Source of the DNA: Streptomyces sp. AM 4-1-1
GTDB lineage: Bacteria > Actinomycetota > Actinomycetes > Streptomycetales > Streptomycetaceae
Assembly (NCBI RefSeq): GCF_029167625.1
Contig: NZ_CP119145.1
Coordinates: forward strand, 930,001 to 994,000
Direction of reading: 5' to 3'
Length of the DNA: 64,000 nt
Below the pieces are notes generated by a model. The model was not told the origin of the DNA. It saw only the letters and a list, made by a program, of their open reading frames with translations, and made no database searches. The position numbers and the translations under genes are program-made. The number at the start of each line of letters is the position of its first letter. The stretch's first letter is position 1. Shown one piece after another: positions 50,958 to 59,657 of the stretch.

Positions 50958-52071
50958 CGGCGGTCATCTCCTTCTTGGCGCCCCGCCGGGGCGGCTTCCC
51001 GTCCCCCCTGGACCGCGGCACGTCCTCGACGCGGGGTTCCTCCCCGAGCGCGGCGAGCAGCCGGCCGCGCGGTACGACTCCGATGACGTCGCCGTCCGAG
51101 TCGGTGACCGCGACCGCGGCACCGCTCGTCGAGCACGGCGTGAACAGCTCCGAGATCGGCGTCCCGGCGGAGACGGTCGCGGGCGCGCCCGCCAGCAGCT
51201 CCTTGTCGGAGCGGCCCTTCTCGGGCTTCTCCATGATCGAGCCGGCGGTGAGCACCCGGGAGCGGTCGACGTCCTGGATGAACGAGGCGACGTAGTCGTC
51301 GGCCGGGCGGACCAGGATGTCCTCGGCCGAGCCGAGCTGGACGATCTCGCCGTTGCGCATGACGGCGATCCGGTCGCCCAGACGCATGGCCTCGTTGAGG
51401 TCGTGGGTGATGAAGACGATGGTCTTCTTGAGCCGCTTCTGCAGTTCGAGCAGCTGGTCCTGCATGTCGCGGCGGATCAGCGGGTCGAGGGCGCTGAAGG
51501 ACTCGTCCATCAGCAGCAGGTCGGCGTCGGTGGCGAGTGCGCGGGCCAGGCCGACGCGCTGCTGCATACCACCGGACAGCTCGTCGGGCCAGGACTTCTC
51601 CCAGCCGGCGAGGCCGGTCATCTCCAGTGCCTCGGCGGCGCGCCTGTCACGTTCGGCGCGCGGCACGCCCTGCACTTCGAGGCCGTACGCGGCGTTCTCC
51701 AGCACGCTCCTGTGGGGGAAGAGCGCGAAGTGCTGGAACACCATGCTGATCTTCGAGGAACGGACGGCGCGCAGTTCACGCGGGCTCAGTGCGGTCAGGT
51801 CCTGACCGTCGAAGAGGACGCGTCCGGCGGTCGGCTCCAGCAGTCCGTTGAGCATCCGCAGCAACGTCGACTTACCGGACCCGGACAGGCCCATCACCAC
51901 GAAGATCTGTCCCGGATCGACGGTGAAGGACGCGTCGATCACCGCTGCGGTCGTTCCGTCTTCTCGCAGCTCATCGCGGTCGGCGCCGTGCTCCAGTTTC
52001 CGCACGGCTTGATCGGGTCGTCTGCCGAACACCTTGTACAGGTGTTCAGCTTGCAGCCTTGACACATACAC
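50950..52071 (-). CDS. proV: glycine betaine ABC transporter ATPase (ProV/OpuA type)
   Basis: The 373-aa protein starts at the GTG at 52071 (MYVSRLQAEHLYKVFG). Walker A GLSGSGKST, the Q loop, signature LSGGMQQRVGLARAL, Walker B LLLMDESFSALD and the His switch in FITHDLNE are complete. A 40-residue insert (DQAVRKLEHGADRDEL) before Walker A is typical of this family. The C-terminal CBS-type region (about 280-355, AVAVTDSDGDVIGVVPRGR) senses ionic strength in OpuA. It overlaps the permease by eight bases and forms a two-gene operon that takes up osmoprotectants. Confidence 0.93.
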   Translation of the reverse strand: MYVSRLQAEHLYKVFGRRPDQAVRKLEHGADRDELREDGTTAAVIDASFTVDPGQIFVVMGLSGSGKSTLLRMLNGLLEPTAGRVLFDGQDLTALSPRELRAVRSSKISMVFQHFALFPHRSVLENAAYGLEVQGVPRAERDRRAAEALEMTGLAGWEKSWPDELSGGMQQRVGLARALATDADLLLMDESFSALDPLIRRDMQDQLLELQKRLKKTIVFITHDLNEAMRLGDRIAVMRNGEIVQLGSAEDILVRPADDYVASFIQDVDRSRVLTAGSIMEKPEKGRSDKELLAGAPATVSAGTPISELFTPCSTSGAAVAVTDSDGDVIGVVPRGRLLAALGEEPRVEDVPRSRGDGKPPRRGAKKEMTAGA

Positions 52072-52324
52072 CTCACGCGTTGAACCGAAAACGGCCCGTC
52101 ACCCCCACCGACAGGCCGTGGAGCGGCGCGGATTCTGTCCGCATGGCACGTGCACTAGTTGAAATTAGGACGTGATCCGCTCCGGTGCCGTGCCTGCCCG
52201 CACTTACACCGAGCAAACACAAGTGTGTCCCGCGTCACTTTCACGGCGTGGACCGGTCACCTCGCCCGTCCTCCCGCCGGTCGCCGCCCGGCCCGCTGTC
52301 AGTGGGGTGCGGCATCATCGGGAT

Positions 52325-53248
52325 GTGACGCGACGCCTGATGCTCCTCGACACCGCCTCCCTCTACTACCGCGCCTATTTCGGCGTTCCCGACTCCGTGC
52401 GGGCTCCGGACGGCACCCCGGTCAACGCCGTGCGGGGCCTGCTCGACTTCATCGGACGCCTGGTCCAGGACCACCGGCCCGACGACCTGGTCGCCTGCAT
52501 GGACGCGGACTGGCGTCCGCACTGGCGGGTCGAGCTGATCCCCTCGTACAAGGCGCACCGGGTGGCCGGGGCGACCCCGGCGGGCGTACCCGACGAGGAG
52601 GAGACCCCCGACACCCTGGCCCCTCAGGTTCCGGTCATCGAGGCGGTGCTCGACGCGCTGGGGATCGCCCGGGTGGGTGTGGCGGGATACGAGGCGGACG
52701 ACGTGATCGGCACGCTGGCCGGACTGGCCGCCGGCCCCGTGGACATCGTCACGGGCGACCGGGATCTCTACCAGCTGGTCGACGACGCCCGGGGCGTCCG
52801 GGTGCTGTACCCGATCAAGGGTGTCGGATCACCGCAGCTGACGGACGAGGCGTGGCTGCGCGAGAGGTACGGCGTGGACGGCCCCGGCTATGTCGATCTG
52901 GCCCTGCTGCGCGGCGATCCGAGCGACGGACTGCCGGGGGTGCCGGGGATCGGCGAGAAGACCGCGGCGAAGCTGCTGGACACCTTCGGCGACCTGGCCG
53001 GGATCATGGCCGCCGTGGACGATCCGGCGTCCCGGCTGACCCCGTCGCAGCGCAAGCGGCTCGACGAGGCGCGGGACTACGTGGCGGTCGCGCCCGAGGT
53101 GGTCCGGGTCGCGGCCGACGTACCACTGCCCGCGTTCGACCCGGCGCTGCCCTCCCGACCCAGGGATGCCGCCGCTCTCGACGCGCTCGCGGCCCGCTGG
53201 GGCCTGGGCGGCGCGCTCCAGCGGCTGCTCTCCACACTCCGCCGGTGA
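52325..53248 (+). CDS. 5'-3' exonuclease, FEN/PIN type
   Basis: The 307-aa protein has a GTG start (MTRRLMLLDTASLYYRAYF) where similarity begins; the frame is open further upstream. Acidic metal-binding residues lie in LLDTASL, ACMDADWR, GYEADDVIGTLA and VTGDRDLYQLV, followed by the helix-hairpin-helix GLPGVPGIGEKTAAKLL. It corresponds to the N-terminal nuclease half of DNA polymerase I as a free-standing protein and probably removes flaps or RNA primers. It is divergent from the betaine transporter. Confidence 0.9.
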   Translation: MTRRLMLLDTASLYYRAYFGVPDSVRAPDGTPVNAVRGLLDFIGRLVQDHRPDDLVACMDADWRPHWRVELIPSYKAHRVAGATPAGVPDEEETPDTLAPQVPVIEAVLDALGIARVGVAGYEADDVIGTLAGLAAGPVDIVTGDRDLYQLVDDARGVRVLYPIKGVGSPQLTDEAWLRERYGVDGPGYVDLALLRGDPSDGLPGVPGIGEKTAAKLLDTFGDLAGIMAAVDDPASRLTPSQRKRLDEARDYVAVAPEVVRVAADVPLPAFDPALPSRPRDAAALDALAARWGLGGALQRLLSTLRR

Positions 53249-53252
53249 GGTG

Positions 53253-53271
53253 TTAGCTTAGGTATGCCTAA
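53253..53271. promoter_or_regulatory. DmdR/IdeR-type iron box
   Basis: TTAGCTTAGGTATGCCTAA matches the 19-bp actinobacterial iron box (TTAGGTTAGGCTAACCTAA type) in both half-sites; AGCTTAGG and CCTAAGCT are exact inverted arms. It lies 36 bp upstream of the siderophore-interacting-protein gene, so DmdR1-Fe should repress it when iron is plentiful. Confidence 0.85.
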
Positions 53272-53306
53272 GCTGTTGTGAGCACCGCACGATCAGGGGA
53301 GTACGC

Positions 53307-54149
53307 GTGGCAGACCGACCGGTACGCAAGGCGCCGCAGGCCCATGGGGCGCAGGTCCTGCGCACCGAGCGCATCACCCCGCACATGGTGCGCGTGGTCC
53401 TCGGCGGCGAAGGGCTCGCGGCTTTCGAGCTCTCCGGCTTCACCGACCACTACGTCAAGGTGTGCTTCCCGCCCGAGGGCGTGAGCTACCCCGAGCCCTT
53501 CGACATGGACCGCGTCCGGGCCGAGTTCCCGCGCGAGCAGTGGCCCGCGAACCGCACCTACACGGTGCGTTCCTGGGACCCCGCCTCCCGTGAGCTGGCC
53601 ATCGACTTCGTGGTGCACGGCGACGAGGGGCTCGCCGGCCCGTGGGCATCCCGGGTGCTCCCCGGCGAGACGGTCAACCTCCTCGGTCCGGGCGGGGGTT
53701 ACGCCCCGGACGCCTCGGCCGACTGGCATCTGCTGGTGGGTGACGAGAGCGCGCTCCCGGCGATCGCCGCGTCGCTGGAGCGGATGCCCGCGGGCGCCGT
53801 CGTGCACGCCTTCGTCGAGGTGCCGGACGCCTCGGAGGAGCAGAAGATCGTGACGCCCGACGGGGTCGAGGTGACATGGCTGCACCGCGGTGACCGCCCG
53901 GTCGGCGAAGCCCTCACGGCCGCCGTGCGGGAGCTGGACTTCCCGGCGGGCGAGGTGCGGGCGTTCGTACACGGTGAGGCGGGCTTCGTGAAGGAGATCC
54001 GGCGCCATCTGCGGCTGGAGCGCGGAATCCCCCTCTCCCAGCTGTCGATCTCGGGCTACTGGCGCCTCGGCCAGAACGACGACGCCTGGCGCGCGGTCAA
54101 GCGCGAGTGGAACGAGCAGGTGGAGCGGGAGCAGGAGAACGCCGGATAG
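53307..54149 (+). CDS. siderophore-interacting protein (ferric-siderophore reductase)
   Basis: The 280-aa GTG-started protein (MADRPVRKAPQAHGAQVL) has an N-terminal flavin-binding barrel (about 15-130; RTYTVRSWDPASRELAIDF is the FAD block) and a C-terminal NAD(P)H-binding lobe (about 140-260, HLLVGDESALPAIAASLE, VHGEAGFVKEIRRHLR). It reduces ferric siderophores in the cytosol and releases iron. The iron box 36 bp upstream shows direct iron control. No siderophore biosynthesis or uptake gene is in the window. Confidence 0.95.
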   Translation: MADRPVRKAPQAHGAQVLRTERITPHMVRVVLGGEGLAAFELSGFTDHYVKVCFPPEGVSYPEPFDMDRVRAEFPREQWPANRTYTVRSWDPASRELAIDFVVHGDEGLAGPWASRVLPGETVNLLGPGGGYAPDASADWHLLVGDESALPAIAASLERMPAGAVVHAFVEVPDASEEQKIVTPDGVEVTWLHRGDRPVGEALTAAVRELDFPAGEVRAFVHGEAGFVKEIRRHLRLERGIPLSQLSISGYWRLGQNDDAWRAVKREWNEQVEREQENAG

Positions 54150-54521
54150 CCGTACGCCGGGCACGCGCCCGGTCCCGGGACAGCTACGCCCCGGGTCGCG
54201 CCCGGACCCCGGACCGCACAGTCCGTCACGCCCCGGCGGGCCGCACCACGCGGTCCGCCGGGGCGTACGCGTACCGGCGCTCCGGTCCCCCGCTTACGGT
54301 GCGGGCCGCCGCACCGGCCCCGCCGACACACTCCACGCGAGGTCCGCGAGGTCCGGGCCGATGCAGCCGGCGCTCCCCGTACCCGGAGCCGTCGACCGGG
54401 CCACTCTGCGCCGCACACCCGCACACCGCTCCCCCGGAGAGGCCGTCGAACGCGATGGGGCGCGCGTCCCCGTCACGCGCGGCGGACCTGGCAGGGTTTC
54501 TCCCACGGTCGGTCCGTTCGA
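54150..54521. other. gap between iron gene and sigma-factor operon
   Basis: 372 bp of Pro/Arg-coding composition with a G/C-rich inverted repeat near 54170-54215, a possible terminator for the siderophore gene. No gene is supported. The sigma-operon promoter follows at 54522. Confidence 0.4.
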
Positions 54522-54550
54522 CCAATCCATGTCGCCGACGGCTCCGAATC
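54522..54550 (+). promoter_or_regulatory. SigK-type promoter upstream of sigma gene
   Basis: CCAATCC (54522-54528), 16 bp, CGAATC (54545-54550). Mycobacterial SigK promoters are CCATCC-N16/17-CGAATA. The same CCAATCC-N16-CGAATC occurs at 57924-57952, upstream of the molybdoenzyme. The ECF factor therefore probably activates its own operon. Confidence 0.75.
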
Positions 54551-54587
54551 ACTCGGAAACCGATGAGCGTCCCGGGAGGAAGCCCGC

Positions 54588-55172
54588 GTGAAAGAGGCCG
54601 TACACATCAGTGGGGCACCCCTGGCGGGCCCCGATCTCCAGGAACTCCTGGCGCTGGTCGCCCGGGGCGACCAGCCGGCGTTCGCCACGCTCTACGACGC
54701 GGTCTGCGGACCGGTGCTCGGGCTGATCCGCAGCGTGCTCCGCGATCCGGCCCAGTCGGAGGAGGTGGCCCAGGAGGTACTGATCGAGGTGTGGCGCACG
54801 GCGCCCCGCTTCCAGCCCTCCCGGGGCAGCGCCATGAACTGGGTCCTCACCCTGGCCCACCACCGCGCGGTGGACCGGGTCCGCTCGGCCGAGGCGTCGG
54901 CGGTACGTGAGCACAAGGCCGCGCTGCTCGACCGCACCCCCGCCTTCGACGAGGTCACGGAACAGGTCGAGATCCGGCTCGAACGCGAACAGGTCCGCCG
55001 CTGTCTGCGGACCCTCTCCGAATTGCAGCGGCAGTCGGTGACCCTGGCGTACTACCGGGGGCTCACCTACCGCGAGGTGGCGGAACTCCTCTCCGTACCG
55101 CTCGGCACGATCAAGACCCGACTGCGCGACGGACTGATCCGGCTGCGCGACTGCCTGGGGGTGACCGCGTGA
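54588..55172 (+). CDS. sigK: ECF sigma factor, SigK type (ECF19)
   Basis: The 194-aa protein starts at the GTG at 54588 after GGGAGGAAG. Region 2 (about 20-90, DPAQSEEVAQEVLIEVWR) and region 4 (about 125-190, LSELQRQSVTLAYYRGLTY) are complete, with the region 2.4 and 4.2 helices expected to read CCAATCC and CGAATC. The layout and the anti-sigma downstream match SigK-RskA. The C-terminus overlaps the anti-sigma start (GTGA). It is presumably freed when RskA is degraded by regulated proteolysis. The assignment to SigK rests on the anti-sigma type, the neighbouring fasciclin gene and the promoter sequence. Confidence 0.85.
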   Translation: MKEAVHISGAPLAGPDLQELLALVARGDQPAFATLYDAVCGPVLGLIRSVLRDPAQSEEVAQEVLIEVWRTAPRFQPSRGSAMNWVLTLAHHRAVDRVRSAEASAVREHKAALLDRTPAFDEVTEQVEIRLEREQVRRCLRTLSELQRQSVTLAYYRGLTYREVAELLSVPLGTIKTRLRDGLIRLRDCLGVTA

Positions 55173-55945
55173 GCAGCGCCGAACCGCACACGCTGACCGG
55201 GGCGTACGCGCTGCACGCGCTGCCCGACGACGAGCGCCGGGCGTTCGAACGCCACCTGGAAGGCTGCGAGACCTGCGCCCAGGAGGTGCGTGAGCTGTCG
55301 GCCACCGCCACCAGGCTCGGCCTGGCGGTCGCCGAGACCCCACCGCGCGAGCTGCGCGAGCGGGTGCTGCGGAGGATCACGACCGTGCGCCAGGAACCAC
55401 CGGCGCACACCCGGCGTGCTCGCACAGGCTTTCGCGCACCCTCCGGCGCACACACCGGGGGCTCCGCGGGGCGGCGGTGGTCGCGGTACGCGCTGGCCGC
55501 CTGCCTCGCCTCCGCGGTGGGCCTGGGCGGCGTCGCGGCATGGCAGCACCAGGTCGCCGGGGACGCCCGGCAGGAGGCGCGGCAGGCCCGGCAACAGACC
55601 GAACAGCTGACCCGGGTGCTCGCGGCGCCGGACGCGAGAACCGGCTCCCACACCATGGCGGACGGCGCGAAGGGCACGGTCGTGGTCTCCAGGAGCGAGA
55701 ACCGCGCCGTCTTCCTGGCCTCCGGACTGCGCCGGCCGCCGAGCGGAAAGGTCTACCAGCTGTGGTTCGACGACGGCGGCACCATGCGGCCCGCGGGCCT
55801 GCTGCATGCGGACGGACGGACGGGAGTGACGCTGATGGACGGGCCCGTCGACCGGGCGTCCGGGATGGGCATCACCGTGGAGCCGGCCGGCGGTTCCACC
55901 CGTCCGACATCCGCGCCGCTCGCCGTGATGAGCCTGCCGAGCTGA
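55169..55945 (+). CDS. rskA: membrane anti-sigma factor, RskA type
   Basis: The 258-aa GTG-started protein (MSSAEPHTLTGAYALHAL) has a zinc-binding anti-sigma domain with an H-x3-C-x2-C motif (HLEGCETCAQEV, about 30-40). A membrane segment follows at about 107-127 (ALAACLASAVGLGGVAAW), then an extracytoplasmic domain of RskA type (about 150-258, VYQLWFDDGGTMRPAGLL). It holds SigK inactive at the membrane until its outer domain is cleaved. It overlaps the sigma gene (GTGA) and is followed by a 530-bp gap before the photolyase gene. Confidence 0.9.
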   Translation: MSSAEPHTLTGAYALHALPDDERRAFERHLEGCETCAQEVRELSATATRLGLAVAETPPRELRERVLRRITTVRQEPPAHTRRARTGFRAPSGAHTGGSAGRRWSRYALAACLASAVGLGGVAAWQHQVAGDARQEARQARQQTEQLTRVLAAPDARTGSHTMADGAKGTVVVSRSENRAVFLASGLRRPPSGKVYQLWFDDGGTMRPAGLLHADGRTGVTLMDGPVDRASGMGITVEPAGGSTRPTSAPLAVMSLPS

Positions 55946-56479
55946 TGAACTCGGCCAGGAGGAACGCCCGGTTCCGGTGACGGCCGGATCGGGTGAGGTC
56001 GAGGTCGAGTCGGGTCAGGCCGGATCGGGTCGTTCCGGGTATATCTGTACATATCGGCCGTACCGTATGTGACAGCGGCATCCGTCGCGCCGGACGTACC
56101 GGCCCCACCAGCCCCACCGGATGCGCCGGATGCGCCGGATGCGCCGTCACCGTCGTGGCCGGTCGCCGACGCTGACGGCACGACCGGCGTCCGGCGCGGC
56201 CCGTCGCACGGCGCGGTCCGACACACGGGTCAGGCTCGCCCTCGTACAGGACCGCGCCGGGCCGGGGCCGGTACGTCCGGCGCGGTGACGACACCACCCG
56301 AGGAGCACGAGGGCCTTTCGTTCGGGTCAGACCGGGCTCGCGGCTCCGGCACCGCACCTGGCGGCGTTGTCGTCGGTCGGCACGGCTCCGCCATGACTCC
56401 CTCCTCCGCCTCGTGACGCCCGGCACCGGAGCCCGCCGCTCCCTGATCCGGGCTGCCCCGAACGAAAGGACCTGGCCCC
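55946..56479 (+). other. gap before photolyase gene with repeats and a possible operator
   Basis: 534 bp without a gene. GATGCGCCG occurs three times in tandem (about 56118-56144). ACATATCGG-CCGTA-CCGTATGT (about 56050-56071), inside unusually AT-rich sequence starting ATATCTGTACATAT, is an imperfect inverted repeat that could bind a light-responsive MerR/LitR-type regulator of the photolyase. It is far (about 410 bp) from the coding start, and the idea is speculative. Confidence 0.4.
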
Positions 56480-57844
56480 ATGAACGTCTCGGTCGCCCTG
56501 TTCACCTCCGACCTGAGGCTGCACGACAACCCGGTGCTGCGCGCCGCCGTCCGGGACGCGGACCGGGTCGTCCCGCTGTTCGTCCAGGACGACGGCATCC
56601 ACGCAGCCGGTTTCGACGCGCCCAACCGGCGCGCGTTCCTCGCCGACTGTCTGGCGGATCTGGACACGGGTCTGCGCGAGCGCGGTGGCCGGCTGATCGT
56701 CCGGGGCGGGGACGTGGTGGCCGAGGCGTACGCCGTCGTCGTGGAGACCGGCGCACGCTCCCTGCACATCGCGGGCGGCGTGAGCCGGTACGCGACCCGG
56801 CGCGAGGAGCGGCTGCGGGCGGCGCTGGCGGACACCGGTTGCGCGCTGCACGTCCATGACGCGGTGATCACCGCGCTCGCCCCGGGGCAGGTCGTCCCGG
56901 CGGGCCGTGACCACTTCGCGGTCTTCACCCCGTATCTGCGCCGCTGGGAGGCGGCGGGGGTACGGGGCACGCTGGGCGCTCCGCGCGCGGTACGGCTGCC
57001 GGACGGTGTCGGCTCCGCCCCGCTGCCGTCCCGGACCGATGTCTCCGGGGTCTCGCCCGGCCTCGCGGCGGGCGGCGAGTCGGTGGCGCGCCGGCGGGTG
57101 TCGGCCTGGCTGGCCGGTCCGATGTCCGGCTACGAGGACGGGCACGACGATCTGGCCGGGGACGCCACCTCCCGTCTCTCCCCCCATCTGCATTTCGGCT
57201 GCGTCTCCGCCGCCGAACTGGTGCACCGGGCCAGGCGGCGGGGCGGCCCGGGGGCCGACGCGTTCGTACGCCAACTGGCCTGGCGGGACTTCCACCACCA
57301 GGTGCTCGCCGCCCGCCCCGACGCGGCGCACGCCGACTACCGGGCCCGGGGCGACCACTGGCGTTCCGAGGGGGACGAGATCGACGCCTGGCGGGCGGGG
57401 CGTACCGGTTTTCCGCTGGTCGACGCGGCCATGCGGCAGTTGGCGCACGAGGGATGGATGCACAACCGAGGGCGACTGCTGGCGGCGAGTTTCCTCACGA
57501 AGACCCTGTACACGGACTGGCGGGTGGGCGCCCGGCACTTCCTGGAGCTCCTGGTCGACGGGGACCTGGCGAACAATCAGCTCAACTGGCAGTGGGCGGC
57601 GGGCACCGGCACGGACACCCGCCCCAACCGGGTGCTGAACCCGGTCGCACAGGGACGGCGGTTCGACAGACACGGCGACTACGTGCGCCGCTGGGTGCCG
57701 GAACTCGCCGAGGTACGGGGCGCCGTGGTCCATGAGCCGTGGGAGCTGCCCGCGCGGGACCGCGCCCGGCTCGACTACCCGGACCCGATCGTGGACCTCT
57801 CCGAGGGCCGGGCGCGGTTCGAACACGCCCGCGACCTGGGCTGA
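56480..57844 (+). CDS. phr: DNA photolyase/cryptochrome
   Basis: The 454-aa protein (MNVSVALFTSDLRLHDNPV) has an N-terminal antenna-binding Rossmann domain (1-130) and a C-terminal helical FAD domain (about 190-454). The FAD-pocket and Trp-relay region reads LAWRDFHHQVLAA, WMHNRGRLLAASFLTKTL and NQLNWQWAAGTGTDTRPNRV. It repairs UV-induced pyrimidine dimers with visible light or acts as a light sensor. It lies between the sigma/anti-sigma pair and the molybdoenzyme but has no SigK-type promoter of its own that I can see. The length is normal for class I photolyases. Confidence 0.92.
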   Translation: MNVSVALFTSDLRLHDNPVLRAAVRDADRVVPLFVQDDGIHAAGFDAPNRRAFLADCLADLDTGLRERGGRLIVRGGDVVAEAYAVVVETGARSLHIAGGVSRYATRREERLRAALADTGCALHVHDAVITALAPGQVVPAGRDHFAVFTPYLRRWEAAGVRGTLGAPRAVRLPDGVGSAPLPSRTDVSGVSPGLAAGGESVARRRVSAWLAGPMSGYEDGHDDLAGDATSRLSPHLHFGCVSAAELVHRARRRGGPGADAFVRQLAWRDFHHQVLAARPDAAHADYRARGDHWRSEGDEIDAWRAGRTGFPLVDAAMRQLAHEGWMHNRGRLLAASFLTKTLYTDWRVGARHFLELLVDGDLANNQLNWQWAAGTGTDTRPNRVLNPVAQGRRFDRHGDYVRRWVPELAEVRGAVVHEPWELPARDRARLDYPDPIVDLSEGRARFEHARDLG

Positions 57845-57923
57845 CAGCCTCATCCCCTCGAACAGCACATCCCACGGACCACGCGCTCGACAACCGTTTC
57901 TCTTCATTCGATCGGGTGAGGGA

Positions 57924-57952
57924 CCAATCCTTCCGCCGACCGGCGACGAATC
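57924..57952 (+). promoter_or_regulatory. SigK-type promoter upstream of molybdoenzyme gene
   Basis: CCAATCC (57924-57930), 16 bp, CGAATC (57947-57952): the same two boxes and spacing as before the sigma gene. The GTG of the next gene lies only six bases after the -10, so transcription should start at or next to the codon, giving a leaderless mRNA. Confidence 0.8.
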
Positions 57953-57958
57953 CCGGAT

Positions 57959-59593
57959 GTGAGTCAAGATCAGAACCGTCCGCGACAGGCCACGGCATCC
58001 GCCACCCGGCGATCCCGTTGGGCACGTGCCGCCCTCGCCGCGCTCAGCGGTCTGATCGCGGGCTTCTGCGCGCTCTGCGTCGCCGAACTGGTCTCGGTGC
58101 TCGTCCGGCCGGAGGCGGGACCCGTGGCCGCCGTCGGCGGAGCGGTCATCGACCGCACGCCCCCGGCCCTGAAGGACTTCGCCGTCCGGAACTTCGGCAC
58201 CAACGACAAGCTGGTGCTCCAGCTGGGCATCCTGGTGCTGCTCGCGGTGTTCGCCATGGCGGTCGGGGTGCTCGCGTCGCGGTACCGGCGGACCGGCTCG
58301 GCGGCCGTGCTGGTCTTCGGCGTGATCGGAGCGGTGGCGGCGACCGGCCGGCCGGAGGGCAGGCCGGGAGACGCGCTGCCGTCGGCGGTGGGTGCCGTAC
58401 TGGCCGCGGCCCTGCTGTACCTGCTGGCCGGCCGACTGGCCCCCACGACCGCCCCCCGCCCCTCTTCCGCGGCTGGTGAGAGGGGCGGCGGGGCTCCCGC
58501 CGGCTTCGACCGACGGGGGTTCGTCATCCTGGCGGGCGCCGCCGCGGCCGCCTCGGCCGGCGCCGGGGTACTGGGCCGTGGGCTCACCGCGTCCCAGCAG
58601 GCGGGAGCCGACGCCTCACGCAGGGCGCTCGTCCTGCCGGTACCGGACTCGCCCGCACCTCCCGTACCCCGTGGGGCAGGGCCGGCGGTCCGCGGACTGA
58701 GTCCCTTCACCACCCCGAACAAGGACTTCTACCGGGTGGACACCGCCCTGGTCGTCCCCCGCGTGGACGCGGACGGCTGGCGGCTGCGCATCCACGGAAA
58801 GGGCGTGGAACGGCCGGTCACCCTCGGCTTCCGCGATCTGCTCCGGCGGGAGATCATCGAGCGGGACATCACGCTCACCTGTGTCTCCAACGAGGTGGGC
58901 GGCCCCTACGTCGGCAACGCCCGGTGGATCGGTGTGCGGCTGGCCGACCTGCTGCGCGAGGCGGGCGTGCGGCCCCCGTCCGGGGGCGGCCCGGCCGACC
59001 AGCTCGTGGCGCGGTCCGTGGACGGCATGACCATCGGCAGCCCGGTCGAGACGGTCATGGACGGGCGCGACGCGATGCTCGCCCTCGGCATGAACGGCGA
59101 GCCCCTGCCCTTCCAGCACGGCTTCCCGGTCCGCATGCTCGTGCCCGGCCTGTACGGGTACGTGTCGGCGTGCAAGTGGATTCAGGACCTCGAACTCACC
59201 ACGTTCGACGCGTACGACGCCTACTGGGTCAAACGCACCTGGTCGCGCGAGGCACCCGTCAAGACCGAGTCCCGGATCGACACCCCGCGCCCCTTCGCCT
59301 CACCGAAGGCGGGCACGGTCCCGGTGGCCGGGGTCGCCTGGGCGCAGCACCGGGGCATCGCACGGGTGGAGGTCCGGGTGGACGGCGGCACCTGGCATCC
59401 GGCCCGGCTCGCGGCGGAGGACAGCCGCGACACCTGGCGCCAGTGGGTGTGGGAGTGGCCGGCCACCCCCGGTCATCACACCCTCGAAGTCCGCGCGACG
59501 GACCGCACGGGAGACACCCAGACCGACAAGCGCGTCGGCACCGTCCCCAACGGTGCGACCGGCTGGCATTCGGTGGTGGTCGACGTGATCTGA
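57959..59593 (+). CDS. membrane-anchored sulfite-oxidase-like molybdoenzyme
   Basis: The 544-aa protein starts at the GTG at 57959 at the +1 of a SigK-type promoter. Four hydrophobic segments (about 28-48, 83-105, 118-132, 140-160) precede a twin-arginine-like DRRGFVILAGAAAAASA (about 183-200). The oxidoreductase molybdopterin domain (about 240-400) has the Cys ligand in TLTCVSNEVGGP, and a C-terminal dimerisation domain follows (about 430-540, WHPARLAAEDSRDTW). It probably reduces or oxidises methionine sulfoxide, sulfite or a related compound at the outer face of the membrane. No haem partner gene is adjacent. A fasciclin lipoprotein follows 64 bp later. Confidence 0.9.
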   Translation: MSQDQNRPRQATASATRRSRWARAALAALSGLIAGFCALCVAELVSVLVRPEAGPVAAVGGAVIDRTPPALKDFAVRNFGTNDKLVLQLGILVLLAVFAMAVGVLASRYRRTGSAAVLVFGVIGAVAATGRPEGRPGDALPSAVGAVLAAALLYLLAGRLAPTTAPRPSSAAGERGGGAPAGFDRRGFVILAGAAAAASAGAGVLGRGLTASQQAGADASRRALVLPVPDSPAPPVPRGAGPAVRGLSPFTTPNKDFYRVDTALVVPRVDADGWRLRIHGKGVERPVTLGFRDLLRREIIERDITLTCVSNEVGGPYVGNARWIGVRLADLLREAGVRPPSGGGPADQLVARSVDGMTIGSPVETVMDGRDAMLALGMNGEPLPFQHGFPVRMLVPGLYGYVSACKWIQDLELTTFDAYDAYWVKRTWSREAPVKTESRIDTPRPFASPKAGTVPVAGVAWAQHRGIARVEVRVDGGTWHPARLAAEDSRDTWRQWVWEWPATPGHHTLEVRATDRTGDTQTDKRVGTVPNGATGWHSVVVDVI

Positions 59594-59657
59594 CCCCGCA
59601 CGATCCTTCCCCATTTTTCCACCACACGTACGAAACACCCTTGATCAGGAGCACCCC

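Noticed and set aside
46809..51086. Plus-strand frame of 1,425 codons
   Set aside because: It is the antisense shadow of the XRE-cupin and betaine-transport genes; composition is repetitive and no ribosome site or domain is seen.
56118..56144. GATGCGCCG tandem triplication as regulatory element
   Set aside because: Short low-complexity repeat in a GC-rich spacer with no symmetry or position that suggests binding.
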